From: Luscinia megarhynchos
Lineage: Eukaryota; Chordata; Aves; Passeriformes; Turdidae
Direction of reading: 5' to 3'
Length of the DNA: 64,000 nucleotides
NCBI GenBank assembly: GCA_034336665.1
Contig: JAPFBE010000003.1
Location: 67,893,352-67,957,351 of the forward strand
This document shows, in pieces, positions 47,685 through 61,100 of this stretch. The notes under the pieces were generated by a model. That model ran no database searches. It was not told the DNA's origin and saw only the letters and a program-made list of their open reading frames with translations. A program made the position numbers and the translations under genes. Position 1 is the stretch's first letter, and each line of letters begins with the position of its first letter.

Positions 47685-48640
47685 GGCGAGCGGGGCCGAG
47701 GGGCTTGGCAGCTTAGGGACACATAGGGCTGCTCCCGCTGCCGGAGCCCGGGATGCCTCTTTGACAGCTGGCGGCCCCGCCGGGCCCCACCGCCCTGCCC
47801 GGCTCCCGCCGCCTCCCCATAGGCGCCTCTCCCCCACGTGAGCCCTCCCGCAGCCCTCCGGGGCGGGGCGCGGCCCGCAGGAGGCGCCCGGGCGGCCCCG
47901 GGCCCGCAGCCCCCTTGCTGCCCCTCAGCCGGGCCGCCCCAGACCCGCTACCCTTCTGCTGGGGGCCGCTCCCTGCCTTGCGGTGAGCAGCCCGCGGCGC
48001 CGAGCTTGCGGGGCCGGGCAGGGCTCGGGGGATTGCGCCAAGCGCTCCGGGACGGATGGTCCTTAAATGCACCTTTCCTCTCGCTCCCGCTTGCCCTGAA
48101 GCTGCTTATCCCCCAGTGACCCCCGGGCACTGAGAGGAAAACCCTCGGAGGGCCGGGGTAGACTCCTGGAGACATTTAGCGGCAGGGGACTTTTGGCTGT
48201 GAGGGCATCTCGCTTGGGGATGTGGGTGTCCAGGGACAGCAGGGCGCTCTCTCGGGGGTACCCGTGCTCCCGGAGCCCTGGGCGAAGGCCAGCACGGGCC
48301 GGTGGGGGACCACAATGCTATCACCAGAGCGAGCGATAGGCAGCGGATTGTTTGTCCAAGAGGTAAATTTGGGAGCCTTCCCCGCGGTTTGGGCTGCAAT
48401 GTGTTGACCCTCGGAGATAATGCGCTCCGAGCTGGTGCCGGTTGACTTGGTGACGAGGCTATGAGGAGGTGGAGAGCTACCGAAAGGGACAAAGATCATT
48501 TCCCTGCCTCCCTGCGCTCGGCCCGGCCGCCGCTCTCTCCTGTTCGGGTGCAGGCACGCTTCCTATTGCCCGGCCCGCCTCCTCTCGCCGCCGCTTCTGC
48601 CGCCGCCGTCGGGGCGCGCTCCCGCGGCTCTGTGTAGGGC
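47685..48640 (-). promoter_or_regulatory. PDX1: PDX1 promoter CpG island
   Basis: This is CpG-rich DNA immediately upstream of the PDX1 start codon on the minus strand. No TATA box is obvious. It contains the E-box listed separately. Confidence 0.6.
47835..47840. promoter_or_regulatory. E-box CACGTG upstream of PDX1
   Basis: A perfect palindromic CACGTG lies 151 bp before the PDX1 ATG. In mammals a proximal promoter E-box bound by USF at about -104 of the transcription start is established; equivalence here is inferred from motif and position. Confidence 0.6.
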
Positions 48641-48658
48641 GGGTGCAGGCAGCTCGGT

Positions 48659-48742
48659 CCTGCCCTGCCCTGCCCTGCCCTGCCCTGCCCTGCCCTGCCC
48701 TGCCGGGCCCGGCCCGGCCCGGCCTGGCTCGGCTCGGCTCGG
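48659..48742. repeat. Compound pentanucleotide repeat upstream of PDX1
   Basis: About nine (TGCCC) units run into three (GGGCC-like) and then three (TCGGC) units, all with period 5. The array lies about 1 kb upstream of the PDX1 start codon. Confidence 0.93.
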
Positions 48743-48819
48743 TCAGTGCTGATGCACGCCCTAAGCGGCGAGGCAGGAGGGTCCCGGTCCCTAAGTCCGT
48801 GGGATCATAAACCCGCCCA

Positions 48820-49025
48820 GTCCATTACACTTCGAGTTTCCGCTCTGAGCTCACGCGGGTCCCCCATCTCTTAGAAAGCACACTGAGGCTTTGATTCAAT
48901 ATTGAGCCATTAAGCGATTGCTTTCCCAAGCCATTTAACAGCAGCTCTTATGGATAAATAAACAAAAAAGGCTGTAAACCAATTATAGTGCGGATAGTGA
49001 AAAAGTATTTTATTAGCGGGAATTA
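48820..49025. promoter_or_regulatory. Candidate PDX1 enhancer (proximal AT-rich island)
   Basis: An abrupt AT-balanced island in CpG-rich flanks, about 1.2 kb before the PDX1 ATG. It carries TTTGATTCAATATTGAGCC (ONECUT/HNF6-like), GCCATTAAGCGATTGC, GGATAAATAAACAAAAAAGG (a strong FOXA-type site), ACCAATTATAG and TATTTTATTAGCGGG. Mammalian PDX1 upstream enhancers use FOXA and HNF6 inputs. Equivalence is inference. Confidence 0.5.
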
Positions 49026-49369
49026 CAGATAGACATGGCTGCTGCTCGGGCTCCCTGCGCCCGGCACCTGCCCCCTCCATCCCTTGGCATTCCGGGCAGG
49101 GTACGCGGTCCGGCGGCGCTCGAAGACAGCGGGGATGCTCGGCTCCCTTCGCAGTGCTCCCCCATCCTCGCCCGCGATGCCTCTACTGCGGTCCCTGGCA
49201 GGCACGGGTGCTCTCTGATCCGGAGAGGTCTTGTGCCCCTTCCCCAGGGCAGCACCCGCAGCCCCTTCCCCAGAGATCTGTTACCTGGAGCATTTACTGC
49301 TCCGGGCTTTCCTCGGGGAACCAACGCGGACAAACAAACGCGAGGCCATAAAACCCAGAGCAAATTGAT

Positions 49370-49560
49370 TCATCTCCTGGCAGGACCATTACCCGGCGTC
49401 TTAATGCGGTCCTCTCTCTATAACAAAGGTTTCTAAACAGAGCAAACACTTCACCCTCCAAAGCAAATGAATTTCGTATAATTTAGAGCTAATTCTCTTT
49501 CATTCTGCCTGCGTGAGCAGGCGATAAGCGCACACTTTGCCGTTCTGACAACAAGGTAGC
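49370..49560. promoter_or_regulatory. Candidate PDX1 enhancer (distal island)
   Basis: About 1.7-1.9 kb upstream of the PDX1 ATG, this stretch holds CTTAATGCGG, TATAACAAAGG (SOX-like), AGAGCAAACAC (FOX-like), CAAATGAATTTCG and AGAGCTAATTC. The motif density resembles the island at 48820-49025. Confidence 0.4.
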
Positions 49561-50754
49561 GAGCTGCAGTGCCGGAAAAGGGCCCCGCTGGGTATCCCGG
49601 TATTGGGGACCACGTCGTGCGGGTGGTGATGTCCGGCAGCCCGGGGGTCCCGGGGGAGGTGACCCCGGCTGGAGCCAGATCCCAGGGACCACTTCTGCCT
49701 GCCTCCCCGACCTGGGATGCAATCACTTGGCTTGAGTCCTTCCGCAGCAGCGGGTTCCCAGAAGTCTCTGAGCAGTGAACGGGTCCCACCGGAGTGGGAA
49801 ATGATCCATTTGATGTGGAAAATGCGTTATGGAGAAGGTGGACGGGAATGATGGGAAAGGTCAGTGGCCTCACTTGCCCCAGAACTGGGCTCTGCAGACA
49901 CAAATTCGTCCCCAAAAGTGGCCAATACGCACCACCTGAGAGAGCTGCAGAAGGGTGTGCATACACGACATCAAAACATCTTCTACTAAACTCCCAGAAT
50001 TTTCTGCTCCAAGGAGCTCCCAAGTGCTATGAATGTAATAGTCCTCAGCTGATTTTTCCATATTTTGTCTCCCCTTTATGTAAACATTTTGCCTCCCACC
50101 TTGCAACAAAATGTTCCCCAGATTAAGTGCTGCCATGTGAGCACTGCTGACTCTGCAGTTGACTGCATTTAAACAGTCTTAATTTTCCAACTAGAAGATG
50201 TGTAGGCACGATGTAAGAAATTAAAAGGTGCATTCTTGCCTGTGGACTTTGAATGGTGAGCCCAGGTTCTCCTGTACATACATTGTCATCTCTCTGCTGA
50301 GAACTTCCCTGTCTTTACTCCCTCGAGTCTGGTTTTGGCAGGCTTGGAATGACAAGAAATTTGGCCATCCTCAGTCTGTAGGCAATCATGCAAGGGAAAA
50401 ACGGCTGATACAAACATCTTTATTCCCACTGATAGAGGTACAGTCGAGTTTTAACCATAGAAAACGAAGAAAAGCAATGGACATTTTGCACAGAGGAACA
50501 AATCAACAATGGAGCAGGTAGAATTTCCACCACCTTAAATCCCTGGATATATGCTGCAGTTCAGCTGGAGATCCTGTACTTCACCTGCTCTAGGAAGTTT
50601 TAAAGGACTGTAGAAATCTCTCATAACTTGGGGATATTTATGGCTGGCATGTTTGTTTAAATCCCCCAACTTCACCCATGGAGCTGAAAAGCTTGGTGCT
50701 GTGTCTGATACATGGTCCCAAAACCCAATTTATACAGTTGTAGCTTAGGCTGAG

Positions 50755-51000
50755 AACAGCCTCCAGATTTTTATATCTCCAGAGGAGACTCCAGAACTTA
50801 CCTGGACAGCCTGTTTCAGTGTTCTGTCAACCTCAAGGAAAGGAAGTTTCTCTTCATATTCAAATGAAATTTCCCATGTTTCTGTTTGTGCCTGTTGTGC
50901 CTTGTCTTGTTACTGGACACCACTGAGAAGAGTCTGACCCCATCCTCTGAGACTCACCCTTAAGGTATTTGTACACATAAACAGAAATTCTTATAGTAAC
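50755..51000 (-). mobile_element. CR1 LINE 3'-end copy
   Basis: The + strand gives the complement of CR1: 'gagactccagaacttacctg', 'gacagcctgtttcagtgttc', 'gtgccttgtcttgttactgg', 'acaccactgagaagagtctg', ending near 'aaggtatttgtacacataaa'. It is 5'-truncated and diverged. Confidence 0.88.
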
Positions 51001-52709
51001 CTTGCTAGTCCAAGAGATTAGACAAAAGGGAATCTGTAATTCTGTACTGGTAATTAAGGGATGATGGTGATAGTAGCAGTGTCAAGTAGAACAGCAGGTT
51101 GTAATTATCCTCAACACAAGCACAGGAGTTCAGATATTTGAGCAGGAGTAACAAATGCTTCAGGTACATAGCTGGTGCCATCCTACAGTAACATTATACA
51201 ATAACTGCACTGCAATATTTGAGTTTGCATATTAGATTCAAGTATGTTTTAAGGACTTGTCGAGATCTGATCACATTCCTCTAACCTGGTGTTTGACAGA
51301 GAACAATCTGCATAGTTAACTCATTCCATATTATGTGAAGTCTAAAACTTTTCAATATAATACAAATCTCTGAATGGCCAGGGGTTCAGAAAGCAAGGTC
51401 ACATGCCTAACGTCATATCTATGTGGTTTTTAAATGTTTAATATATGTATAAAACGTATACACGTCTTGCCTCTTGAAATTCAAGGGCATTTGCAATGTT
51501 CCCACCTCTAAATGGTTAATACAGGGGTTTGATGTAAGTCACTGTTCTTTGGAAGTCTTCCCCAGCAGTGTCTAACAGACAGGACTGCAGGCTGCTGAGA
51601 TCAGTGAAATGTAAAGCCATCTGGATGCAGTATTATCTTTTTTCCCTAGGAAGGGTGACAGGAGCATTTTGTTTGTCTTTCAACACAAATAATTTGTGAA
51701 CCTCTACTCAATTAGCTCCCATTCCTGTTATAACTGAAGACAGTTTTATCATTCCTCCCACCATCCTGACTGTCTAATTAGAGTGTAAAATAGTAAGGAG
51801 TACAGTTCAGACACACTTCCTAAAGTAATCTGGTTAGAATTTTCTCAATCTGTATAATATTTAATGACTTCTCAGTGCTCAAACCCTTTTTTGGAATCTG
51901 CATTTAGACAGAAAAGGAGCACTGAAGGTGAGTGGAGCATATTCACAATAATCTCTTTTTCCCTCTCATCTGTGCTCATACCAACATGGGTAAACTCTAT
52001 CCATGGCAAGGGACCTCAGTGGGAGAAGTTGACTGGGAAACAGAGCTTTCCCAGGGATTGATTTTTAACCTCCCACCATGGCTGTATCTAGCAGAAAGGT
52101 AACCTTTCACAAAGCTGGTTAATAATCAATAACCATGTGAAAACAAATCTGTCTTTCTCTCTTAGAGCTAACGATAAAAGTGAGAGCACGAACTATTCCA
52201 CCTGCCCTAAAGTAAGACTGGTTCATCAGCTTTTCTTTTTTTGGCAAGAAGCTTTTTTAGGCCTCTGAGCCATTCAGCACTGGCACACAGCAGGTTCAGT
52301 TTGCTCTTCCCACCACACATCAGCTTCTTCACACTGCAGGTGTGAGAGAAGAGAGCTTGAACTGCAGGAAGACATGTTTACGCAACCATTTTAAACAAGA
52401 CCTTGTCCAGGAAATATATAGGGAATTTGCCTTGGGAAAGCTGAGAATAGTAGAGTCTTTTATATATGTAGTCTCTTTTTACACTTTTTAATTTACACCT
52501 TTGAATTTTTTCCCATCTTCCCTAAAATTAATTATTTCACTATCACCAGGGAAGCATTTCACTGTCTTACAAGAAGAGCTGAGGAATTACTTTTGAATAC
52601 TGCGAACTTCCCACTGAGAACACAGCTGTTTCATGTTGTTTGTCCCACACAGGTTTTTTTGCTTTCCACTCAATGTTTATTATATCAGATAGGAGTAGTA
52701 AAAAAAATC

Positions 52710-52730
52710 TAAATATATATATATATTTAT
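52710..52730. repeat. (AT)n run
   Basis: A short alternating tatatatatata stretch within AT-rich DNA. Confidence 0.8.
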
Positions 52731-55700
52731 CCAGAAAGTTACAGCTAGAGGAATCCAGGATAGAATCATCAACCTGAAAGAACTCCTCCATGACTGCTCA
52801 ATTTTTTCCCCTAGACCCCAGGCTCTTTGGGGCACTTGGGGCTTAGACTGAACCTGGCCAGGCAGCTGGCACCTGGCAGTTCTCACCATAGTCCTCCCCT
52901 CTTGTTTGTCCATTGTAGCTTTGCTGGACTTCAACTATTTGGTTTGAAATTTTCCATTCTGTATCTCTACCTCTCACCACGCATGCGGGGAAACTTGTAA
53001 TTTGGACTGGTATGAAAGTGAAGCTGGGGAACTGTGATGCACAGTAGCTGCCCAGGTAGGGAGGGTGTGGAGGTACTGCCTCCTCTGCAAGGCTCTGAAA
53101 GCAAAACCATGGTGTATGGCTGATCCTAAACAAGACTGGAGGACAGAAATAGCTGACATCTGGAGACAGCAACCCTGCACAGAATTTTCCTGCTCTGTTT
53201 TCTTAGCTGCTGTGTTTCTTTGCTGGGTTTAAGTATGTTAGAACTCCTGTGGGGATGTTGTCCCACAGCAATGCCTCTCCAGACCAATCTCTCCGTGCAA
53301 AGCTGCCTACATTTAATCAAACTTTGAAATGCTGCACATCACACAGGTTCCACAGATACACTTAAAACTTAGCAGCCAAGTCCTTTAGGTGTTCACAACA
53401 GTGAGCAGAACCCTGTCCTGGACCTGAGGACTGAATGAGAGCTCACCATGTGGCAGCTGTGATATTGAGCCCTGCAGGGAAAATTCCTCATGCTCCATCC
53501 TCCAGTTCTGGACATGGAGGAAGAAGGTGATTTATGCAAAAGACACATAAGGTGAACACCCTTCAGAGAAAAGTGTTTGGAGGTCTGCTCCCTGCCCACA
53601 GTGAAAAACATGTGCCTAGAGGCCAGGAGAGAGAGAGGCTGTGTTCTCACCATCCCTCTGCTCAAGAGGGAAGCAGGACCTGGGCTGTGCTCCAGCAGGT
53701 CTGACCAAAGGGACATGATGTAATCTTGGTCAATCTCCTGGGTTAAACTTTCCAGAATGGGTTTCCAGCTGCAAATACCTTTCTTTTCTGGGCAGCTGGT
53801 CTGCAGCAGGTTGAGGTACTCCCAAGAGAAAGGGAAACTTTTAGGGATTCTGGCTGTGAGTGCCCAATGACACAAGAATTTGGCTCTGGAAGTGTCTTGA
53901 TCCCCTCCAGTGCTGTCCACACAGGCTTTTTCTTAGCTCCAGTAGCACTGCTGAGCACTTCAAGTAGATGCTAAGAACTAGGGGAGACTTTTTAGCTTTA
54001 TGACACTTGATCTAACATGAATTTCAGAAGGTTTTTATATGGTTATGCAATGACTGAAATTCATTTGAAAATCAAGACATCAGATTTCATTCTTCCCTCC
54101 ATAACTGATACCACATAATCTCTCTCTGGAGGTGCTGTGAACCTTTCAAACTCCACAGAGGGAAGTGCTAGGAAAAAATCCACAAGAAAACCTAACCCTC
54201 TCTCCTCTGAGCAGGGGTGCTCTAATATCAGCAGGAATCAGTCTGTAACTCGAGGACCTATGGAGGTAAAGTAGAACAAACGCAGCATTCTTTTAAGGGA
54301 GTTTGTCTATAACTTGTTGCAGATAAGTGCAGAGCCATGGGCAGGAGGAGGAGGGCAGCAGCCAAAATGCCATGTCACGGATACAGAGATGTGGTATCGA
54401 CTGAAGCTGTTCAGTCAGACTCCTTGCTTGCACTTCCTTGCCTGTGTAATACACTGCAATGGGTCTACTTCTTATGTTTATCCAACAAGGGAAGAGAAGT
54501 GTATCCATCTACAGCTCACAGGCTCATTCAGTCATTAGCACAGGTTCAACTCTAAATATTGAAATAATGATATATTTTCTAAATTGAGACATCTGCCTTC
54601 TGAAAACTTTTTGGACCTCTCATGTTTTAAAAAATGAAGGAAAAGTAACTAGAATTTTATTACTGACAACTCACTAAGATAAAAGTAAGTGGAGCGAATT
54701 AAATAATAAGGATTTTTCACTTGCTCAGTGGCAATGACCACTGTTTTCCATTGTATATAAGATAATCAAAATATTTCCTGTACAGTGTAGCATCTCTTAG
54801 CTTTGCTTATTTATTTATAATACACTGTTTTAAGTGCAATTTAGACATATTAAGGATGCATGTAGCTTTGAATATTTCCACTGATCTGCAAAACTCCTCT
54901 GCTTGCCTTTCTTGCCCCTTGCCTTGTCTTCCACCATTTTCTTTCATTTGCTTTCTCTTTCGCTTTCTGTTCTAATCTTCTTAATTATATTTCCATCTAG
55001 TATTTCCAAATCCCTTAATTATATATCAATTTCCTTATTTTGTATACTAGTTCTGTTCAGTATTTATATATTTATTTCTGTATAAGATTCACAACTCAAG
55101 TCCAGCTCAAGTTCATAAAGCTGTGATTTAAATCCACAGTTACACAGACAACTAGAAAAAAAAAAATCAATATCTTTATGAAAGGATGATGAACTGCACA
55201 CACATAATGGGTATAGGTTGGCACATTTAATTGAAAACTCGACCTGATTTTTGTTCTCTGAATGATGCATGTAGGTTTTATTGCTCCTTACCTGCACACT
55301 GGAAAGCACATCGTCAATGCTTGAAATGATTTTATGTACTTGAACACCACCTGATTTAATGCATCAGCTGACAAGGACAAAGACATTGATTAAATGTCCA
55401 GCCTCAGGTGTCCAGAAGGCTGGAAAAGGTTGTCCCCTCAAAATAACCACTGAAACTTCACCCAGTAATCATTAACTCAGTATTTGGTCCAAGCTTTGGG
55501 AATAACAGGAGGCTTTAAAAAGCAGCAGTCAGAAAACACCCGGTGTGACTTAGGAGACTGTTTGGTCTTGTAGCACATTAAGGGAGAGTAGAATGGTCAG
55601 TGTCTCTCCTGATCAGTAAGAAATGCATCAGGCATTTGATCCTTGGGAGGGCACCTCTGGGCTTGGCTCCTAGCAAGCACTGAGTGCTTGCAGAGGGATT

Positions 55701-56834
55701 GTGAGATGCTTGGTGGTCTCAGCTCATTTCAATCTGTAAAAGCTCTGGACAGCCTGCACTGACCCTTGACAAAGTTGGTGTCTGCACTGCCAAAGAGTCA
55801 ATGAATGTTTGAGCCTTAAAATGCTGCTCTGTGAGCTACAGCACAGCAACACCCAGGCACTGGGCTTATAGCCAGGCACCACCATTAGATCTTCTGATTT
55901 GAGGCAGTTCTCCTGTGTTGTATCTGCATCAGTTTTTCACAGTCGATAAAATCCACATGGTATTGCAGAAAGCTTCGTGAGAGTAATTTCATCATAACAA
56001 CTGAAGGAAGTGAGACATCACCTTGTAGCAAAGAAGCTTTCAGAAATCCCACAGCCATCTAGGCCACATGGTCCCACCACTAGCTCAAAGCAGAATGACC
56101 TCCTCTCGGAGTAACATGCAGCCTCCACAGATCCAGAGCAGACCAGCACAAGCAAAGGCTGTGGAAGGGAAGGGAAGGAAGGAACCTGTCCCAAGAAACA
56201 AACCCAGTAAGAGATTCCAGGTCTCCCATTCTTGGCTGGTGTCCTTTAAAACGATCCCTTCCCTGATTCCCCATTGTGGTTAGGAAACCTACAACTTAAT
56301 AAAAGAGTGCTACTATTACCAAAACCCACCTCTTAACCTAAATTGTCCTCTTGTGAACCTCAAATGAAATCAACTGTGTAGTGCTCAGCTGATTTGTGCA
56401 GCAGCACCATTAATATGGTGGCCTAATTTATGGAGCAGCCAGGTTCTGGTTAACAGTGCTAGAGTGGGTGAGAAGGCAATTAGTGGAATATTTTCTATGC
56501 ACACCGGAGCAGAAACTTGTGTATCAGAAAGTTCTTCTGGCAGGTGCAGCATGCTAAAAAGCTTTCACCTAAAATTATATAGTCTGACAAACAATATAAA
56601 AAAGCAAATTGCCCAATAAACAAATAACATATCAGCCATTTATACAAACCCATAGTACTTAGACTCCTCAAGCTTGAAATGACTGTGTATTTTTTCCCCA
56701 TTAAAATGTTATTATGGTCTATGCATAAATTGTTTTAAATTAAGATCTGATATCACTGTGTTTTCAGAGCCTAGATAGATTCAACACTTTTTCCAAGATG
56801 AAACATTAGCTCTGGGGGCATATGGAATTAGCTC

Positions 56835-56935
56835 CAAGGATTTGGTCTAGTGAAAGATGTACCTGTCCATGCCAGAAGGGCTGAAAATAGAGGATTTTTA
56901 AGGGCCCTTCCAACCCAAAGCATTCTATGATTTCC
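56835..56935 (+). mobile_element. CR1 LINE 3'-end fragment
   Basis: The end of a CR1 element in the + direction: 'ggtctagtgaaagatgtacc', 'tgtccatgccagaagggctg', 'agggcccttccaacccaaag' and 'cattctatga', the typical CR1 terminus. Confidence 0.8.
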
Positions 56936-58649
56936 TTCCCATCTGGAGCCCTGATACATGGCTCTGGGTCTCTGATGCCCTTGCAGGAGTCAAGCAGGAG
57001 CTGTGGACAGGATGCTGAAGGAAACAAGCTCTTGTGGAGGTGAGGCCACATCACAAACAGCCCCTACCTGCTTCCCCTGGGGTTTCACCCAAGCTTCTTA
57101 TTTCTTTTTTATAGTGTTAGACTTAGACACTCCATGAAACAAAGGGGAGAAGGCTTCTGAATTAGAATTCAGCAAAGTCAAAGTCCCATTCTCCCTCCTG
57201 CCATCCAGTGGCTTGTACTTGGGCCATGTGCTGCTTCCCACGTCAGCCACCCTCCTCAAACCAGACCCTGGCACAGGTCCCTCTGCCTCCATGACCCTGC
57301 CTTGCCAGCACCTCTTTTCTTGCTGAGGGCTGCACTTGTTCCCTGTGTACAACTGCAAATGTTTTAATACCCCTTGGAGCGAGCAGCAGGGCTGGGTTCT
57401 GGGGGCTGCCGTCTGCAAACCACAAACCTTCATTTTTTTCCACAAGGTTTTTGCCTTTGAGGGCCAGGAAGCCAGCCAAGCCCCTCAGAGACAACCTCTG
57501 AGCTGTGCTCAAGAAAGGCAAATGGCCCCTGCTAATTACTGACCCAACATGAGCACCAGGCAGATGGAGGCAATGTGTTTAGCTCATGAGTCTTCACCTG
57601 CTGCAAAGACAACACTTAATTTGGGCTTGGACTTCTGTAGTTATGTGAGAGAAATCCCACCTACATGTCTTGTTGTTTTAATTTGGCATTATCTGCTAGT
57701 GAGACGCTTGTACCTCGGGGCTTGGAGAGAAGGAAGAGGTGGGAAGTTGCCCAAAACCTTTAATTAATTTCTAAACACTGCCATTGTCGTATTAATAGCC
57801 TGATATAAACATGATACCAAGTGCAAGATGCGTATTCTCCAGTTTCTTGCCCTGCACACCTGGCTGAGGTGTGAATGTGGGGGTATCAGGCTGCTCTCAT
57901 GCACTATTTGCCTGTTTTCCATCCACAGACACACTCGGGACTGTGCCTGGAGCCTGAGCCATGCCAGCCCCCCAGCATGGCCCCAGGGGAACCAAGAAAA
58001 ACTCCTGCCTGATCCTTACAGAGGTCACACCATGCCCAGCAGTAGCCCAGCTGCCAGCCAGCTTTGCCCCTGAGATGCCCCATGTATCTACTGGTCACAT
58101 GTCCTACCATCTTGCCACTGGCATGTATTCATTTATCAGCTGCTCTGCGGTCAGGGTATCTCATGCAGTCAGCAGTGGGGGTGACATGCTGGATGTGAGA
58201 AACATGCAGCCTTAGGACTGTCTCAGCATAAGAGGGAAGAACCACTGTCTACAGAGTTGGGAAAGACAGAACAGCTTCTTGCCTCAGAAAACAACACAGA
58301 AGTTCACTGGTTTTCCAAAGTCAGTAAGGTCACCAAGGAACCTCCCAAAGACCGTTCTCCCATCCCAAACACCTTTTACTCCCAACCCTGACACCTGCAG
58401 TATCTTTCTGGCTAGGCATAGAGAAGGAAGTCTCCTTCCATAGAAGCCCCTACAGCTTCTCTGCATGGATATGAAAAACACTGGCTGGCATGCACAAGGA
58501 CCAGGAAGAAGTCCATTCTCCAGTGGATGAAAGATGTTCTTTGGAAACATCTTTGAAAGATGCTCTTCAAGAAAGATGTTCTTGGAGGAAGTTGATACAT
58601 CAGCCTTTGTTCCTGGACTTCCCTGAAGAGGGTTGTTGTTTTTTTCTGA

Positions 58650-58680
58650 TTGGTTGGTTGGTTGGTTGGTTGATTGGTTA
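58650..58680. repeat. (TTGG)n tetranucleotide run
   Basis: Seven or so ttgg units with one ttga variant, between a poly-T and a second T run. Confidence 0.9.
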
Positions 58681-61020
58681 TTTTTTTTACAAGCAGTAAA
58701 AAACCTGAGCCAGGAGTTCTTGTGCTTAACCAGTTCAGGTGCTATTCTTGTTCCCTCTGGGCTGCACTATTGGCTCACAGAGTTGGACAGAAGAGTGGTC
58801 TGAGCCTTTAGTTCTCGCTGACAGAGGTTTCCCTTGCGATCACACAGGTGGTGAGCAGAAGGCTCTTGTGCTCTCAGGTGCAGCATGGCCTGAGTTTTCC
58901 TGAGCATGGCAGGAGCCACTGCTGCCAGCCTTCTGCCTCTCAACACTGGTGTGCAGACCTCAGCCATAGCTCTGCTAAGGGCAGGAGCTGCCTCAGCTGT
59001 CAGAGCTGGATGACATCTCCAAGCTTCACCCAGAACCAGCAAAAGCTTCGCTCTCTTTTCCACTGCTTTCCTACTGGAGGTTTGGCGCTGTGTGCTGGGA
59101 AGAAGACCTGTTATTGCAGCCACCTTGGAGGGGAAAGTGTCCTGTGTAAGTAGGTGGCCATCTCAGACACTGATTGCTTTTGTCAAAAGGCTTGGCAGGT
59201 TTAATTTTGCAGACCCCCAAGGTTTTTTCATTCCTCACACAGAAATACAAGTTTTGCAAGTTTCCTACAACTCACAGATAACAGGTGTGCTTTGCAAAGT
59301 GTTTGTGTGTGCAGAAGAGCAAAGACTGTACCTGGATGCATGAATTCTAGGATGCTTTTAAAAGAAGTTTATAATGGTAGCAAGTTGGGGGTTAGGGCTG
59401 CAGCTGGTGAGTGGATTGGAAATCTCAGTTCAGAGAGTTAGGACAAGCACTCTAGGACAGACTGACCAGATGTCACTGATGGGGACAGAAGCTGTGACCA
59501 AGTGGGAACTTGTTTGAAGGTGACAGGAAGGTCACTCTAGAGGTCTTATAGGAGAATAGTCTGTAAAGCATTCAGTGAAAGTAGGGACATAAAACAGCTG
59601 TGTCCCACCCACCCACCGCCAGTCTAAGCAGAATGCATCCTTTAAGTGCCCAGGGCTGGTCCACACTGGGAGGTGACAGTTCCATGTCCTTGTGCAGGAC
59701 ACAGGTTCTCTCCAGGAAGGCATGAAGGCAATAGGTTGTGTGAGTGCTTTCCCACACAAAGCCCTGAGAAACACACTTGCTAACCCTTCTTTAGATATGG
59801 GGAGTACCTGTTCTCCACATGCAGAAACTCAGATTTATGGTTAGGTGACATGGGATGGGAGGGGGCTTGGGGGATAAACCTGAACTAGACCTGAATTAGG
59901 ACACCTACTTGAAAATGGGTGAATGACAATTAAGAATATTCCAAGCAGAAACAAAATATTTCCCTGCTATTTCCTCACAGTCCTTTATCCTTGTTTTTCT
60001 AATCTGTCAGTCTGGAAAATTCTGACCATCATTTCAGTTTAGGGATCTGGAGCCTTGAGGCTTTCTCTATATAATCATGATCCAGACCAGCTCATTATTA
60101 ACCAAAGGAGCTGTGAAAAATGCTTGTTGGCTTTTTAGCACTGTTTATATTGCCAGATGCGGACAGACAAGTAAATCATGCACTGTCTGCAATTTTTCAG
60201 TCAAAGACATTCAAGGAGAGCCATTTCAACAGGTGAAGGTACACAAGTCGTTGCAATGGAAACACCTCCAAAAAAGTCGAAGTCCTGGATCAATTAATTT
60301 CAGGTGTGAAAGTCTTTGCAGGTACATTTCTGCAGAAATCACAAACTTGAAAAACAAGGTATAAATGAGATTTTGAATTCGCAACAGCCTGGTAAGGTGA
60401 TAAAATCACTCAGTTGCCCTAAACACAAAATTTGAAGATGGTTATTCTTTAAAAAAATAAAGTTTATTCAATATAATCAAAAAATAACCTTAAATTCCCA
60501 GAGAAGAGTTTACAATCAAGAAGCATTTGGATCAAGATTCTGATTTTTACAGAAAAAAAAAATTGAAACCATTTATTGGAAGAGGAATTGCACTTTCTGA
60601 AATAGAGGCAAACACATTCTTAAAAATTATGTCATCAGAACTCCATTTTCAATTGAAAAACAGTTGCAAGACTTTGTGGCCTGGTCATAGTAATTGATCC
60701 CATCCTTAGGTACCATGAGTCACCTAACACCATGTTTAGACCCCACAGGAACCATTCTGAAGAACAGTATCAGTAACATATATATTAGTGCAGGGCAGTA
60801 ATGTGGTTTCAAAAATTTTAGAAGAAAACTAACCTGAAAATTTGTATGCCATAATTTTTTCTCCAGTCATGACAAAATGAAGTATTCTGTAACTTTCTGC
60901 TCTCCAATCTTACATCCAACAGTTACCTGCAGAGACTATTTTAAGGAGAAGGACATATATATTCGAATTTTTCCCTCTGTCTACTTTTCACTGACATTCT
61001 GGTCTTCAATTTGTGAAGAA

Positions 61021-61100
61021 CTGCAGTCTATGGAAAGGACCCATGGAAAGGACCCATGGAATACTGCAGTCTATGGAAAGGACCCATGGAATACTGTCTC
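61021..61100. repeat. Nested tandem repeat (43-bp unit with internal 13-mer)
   Basis: A unit beginning ctgcagtctatggaaaggac recurs at 61021 and 61064. The first copy contains two tggaaaggaccca 13-mers, the second one. Confidence 0.88.
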
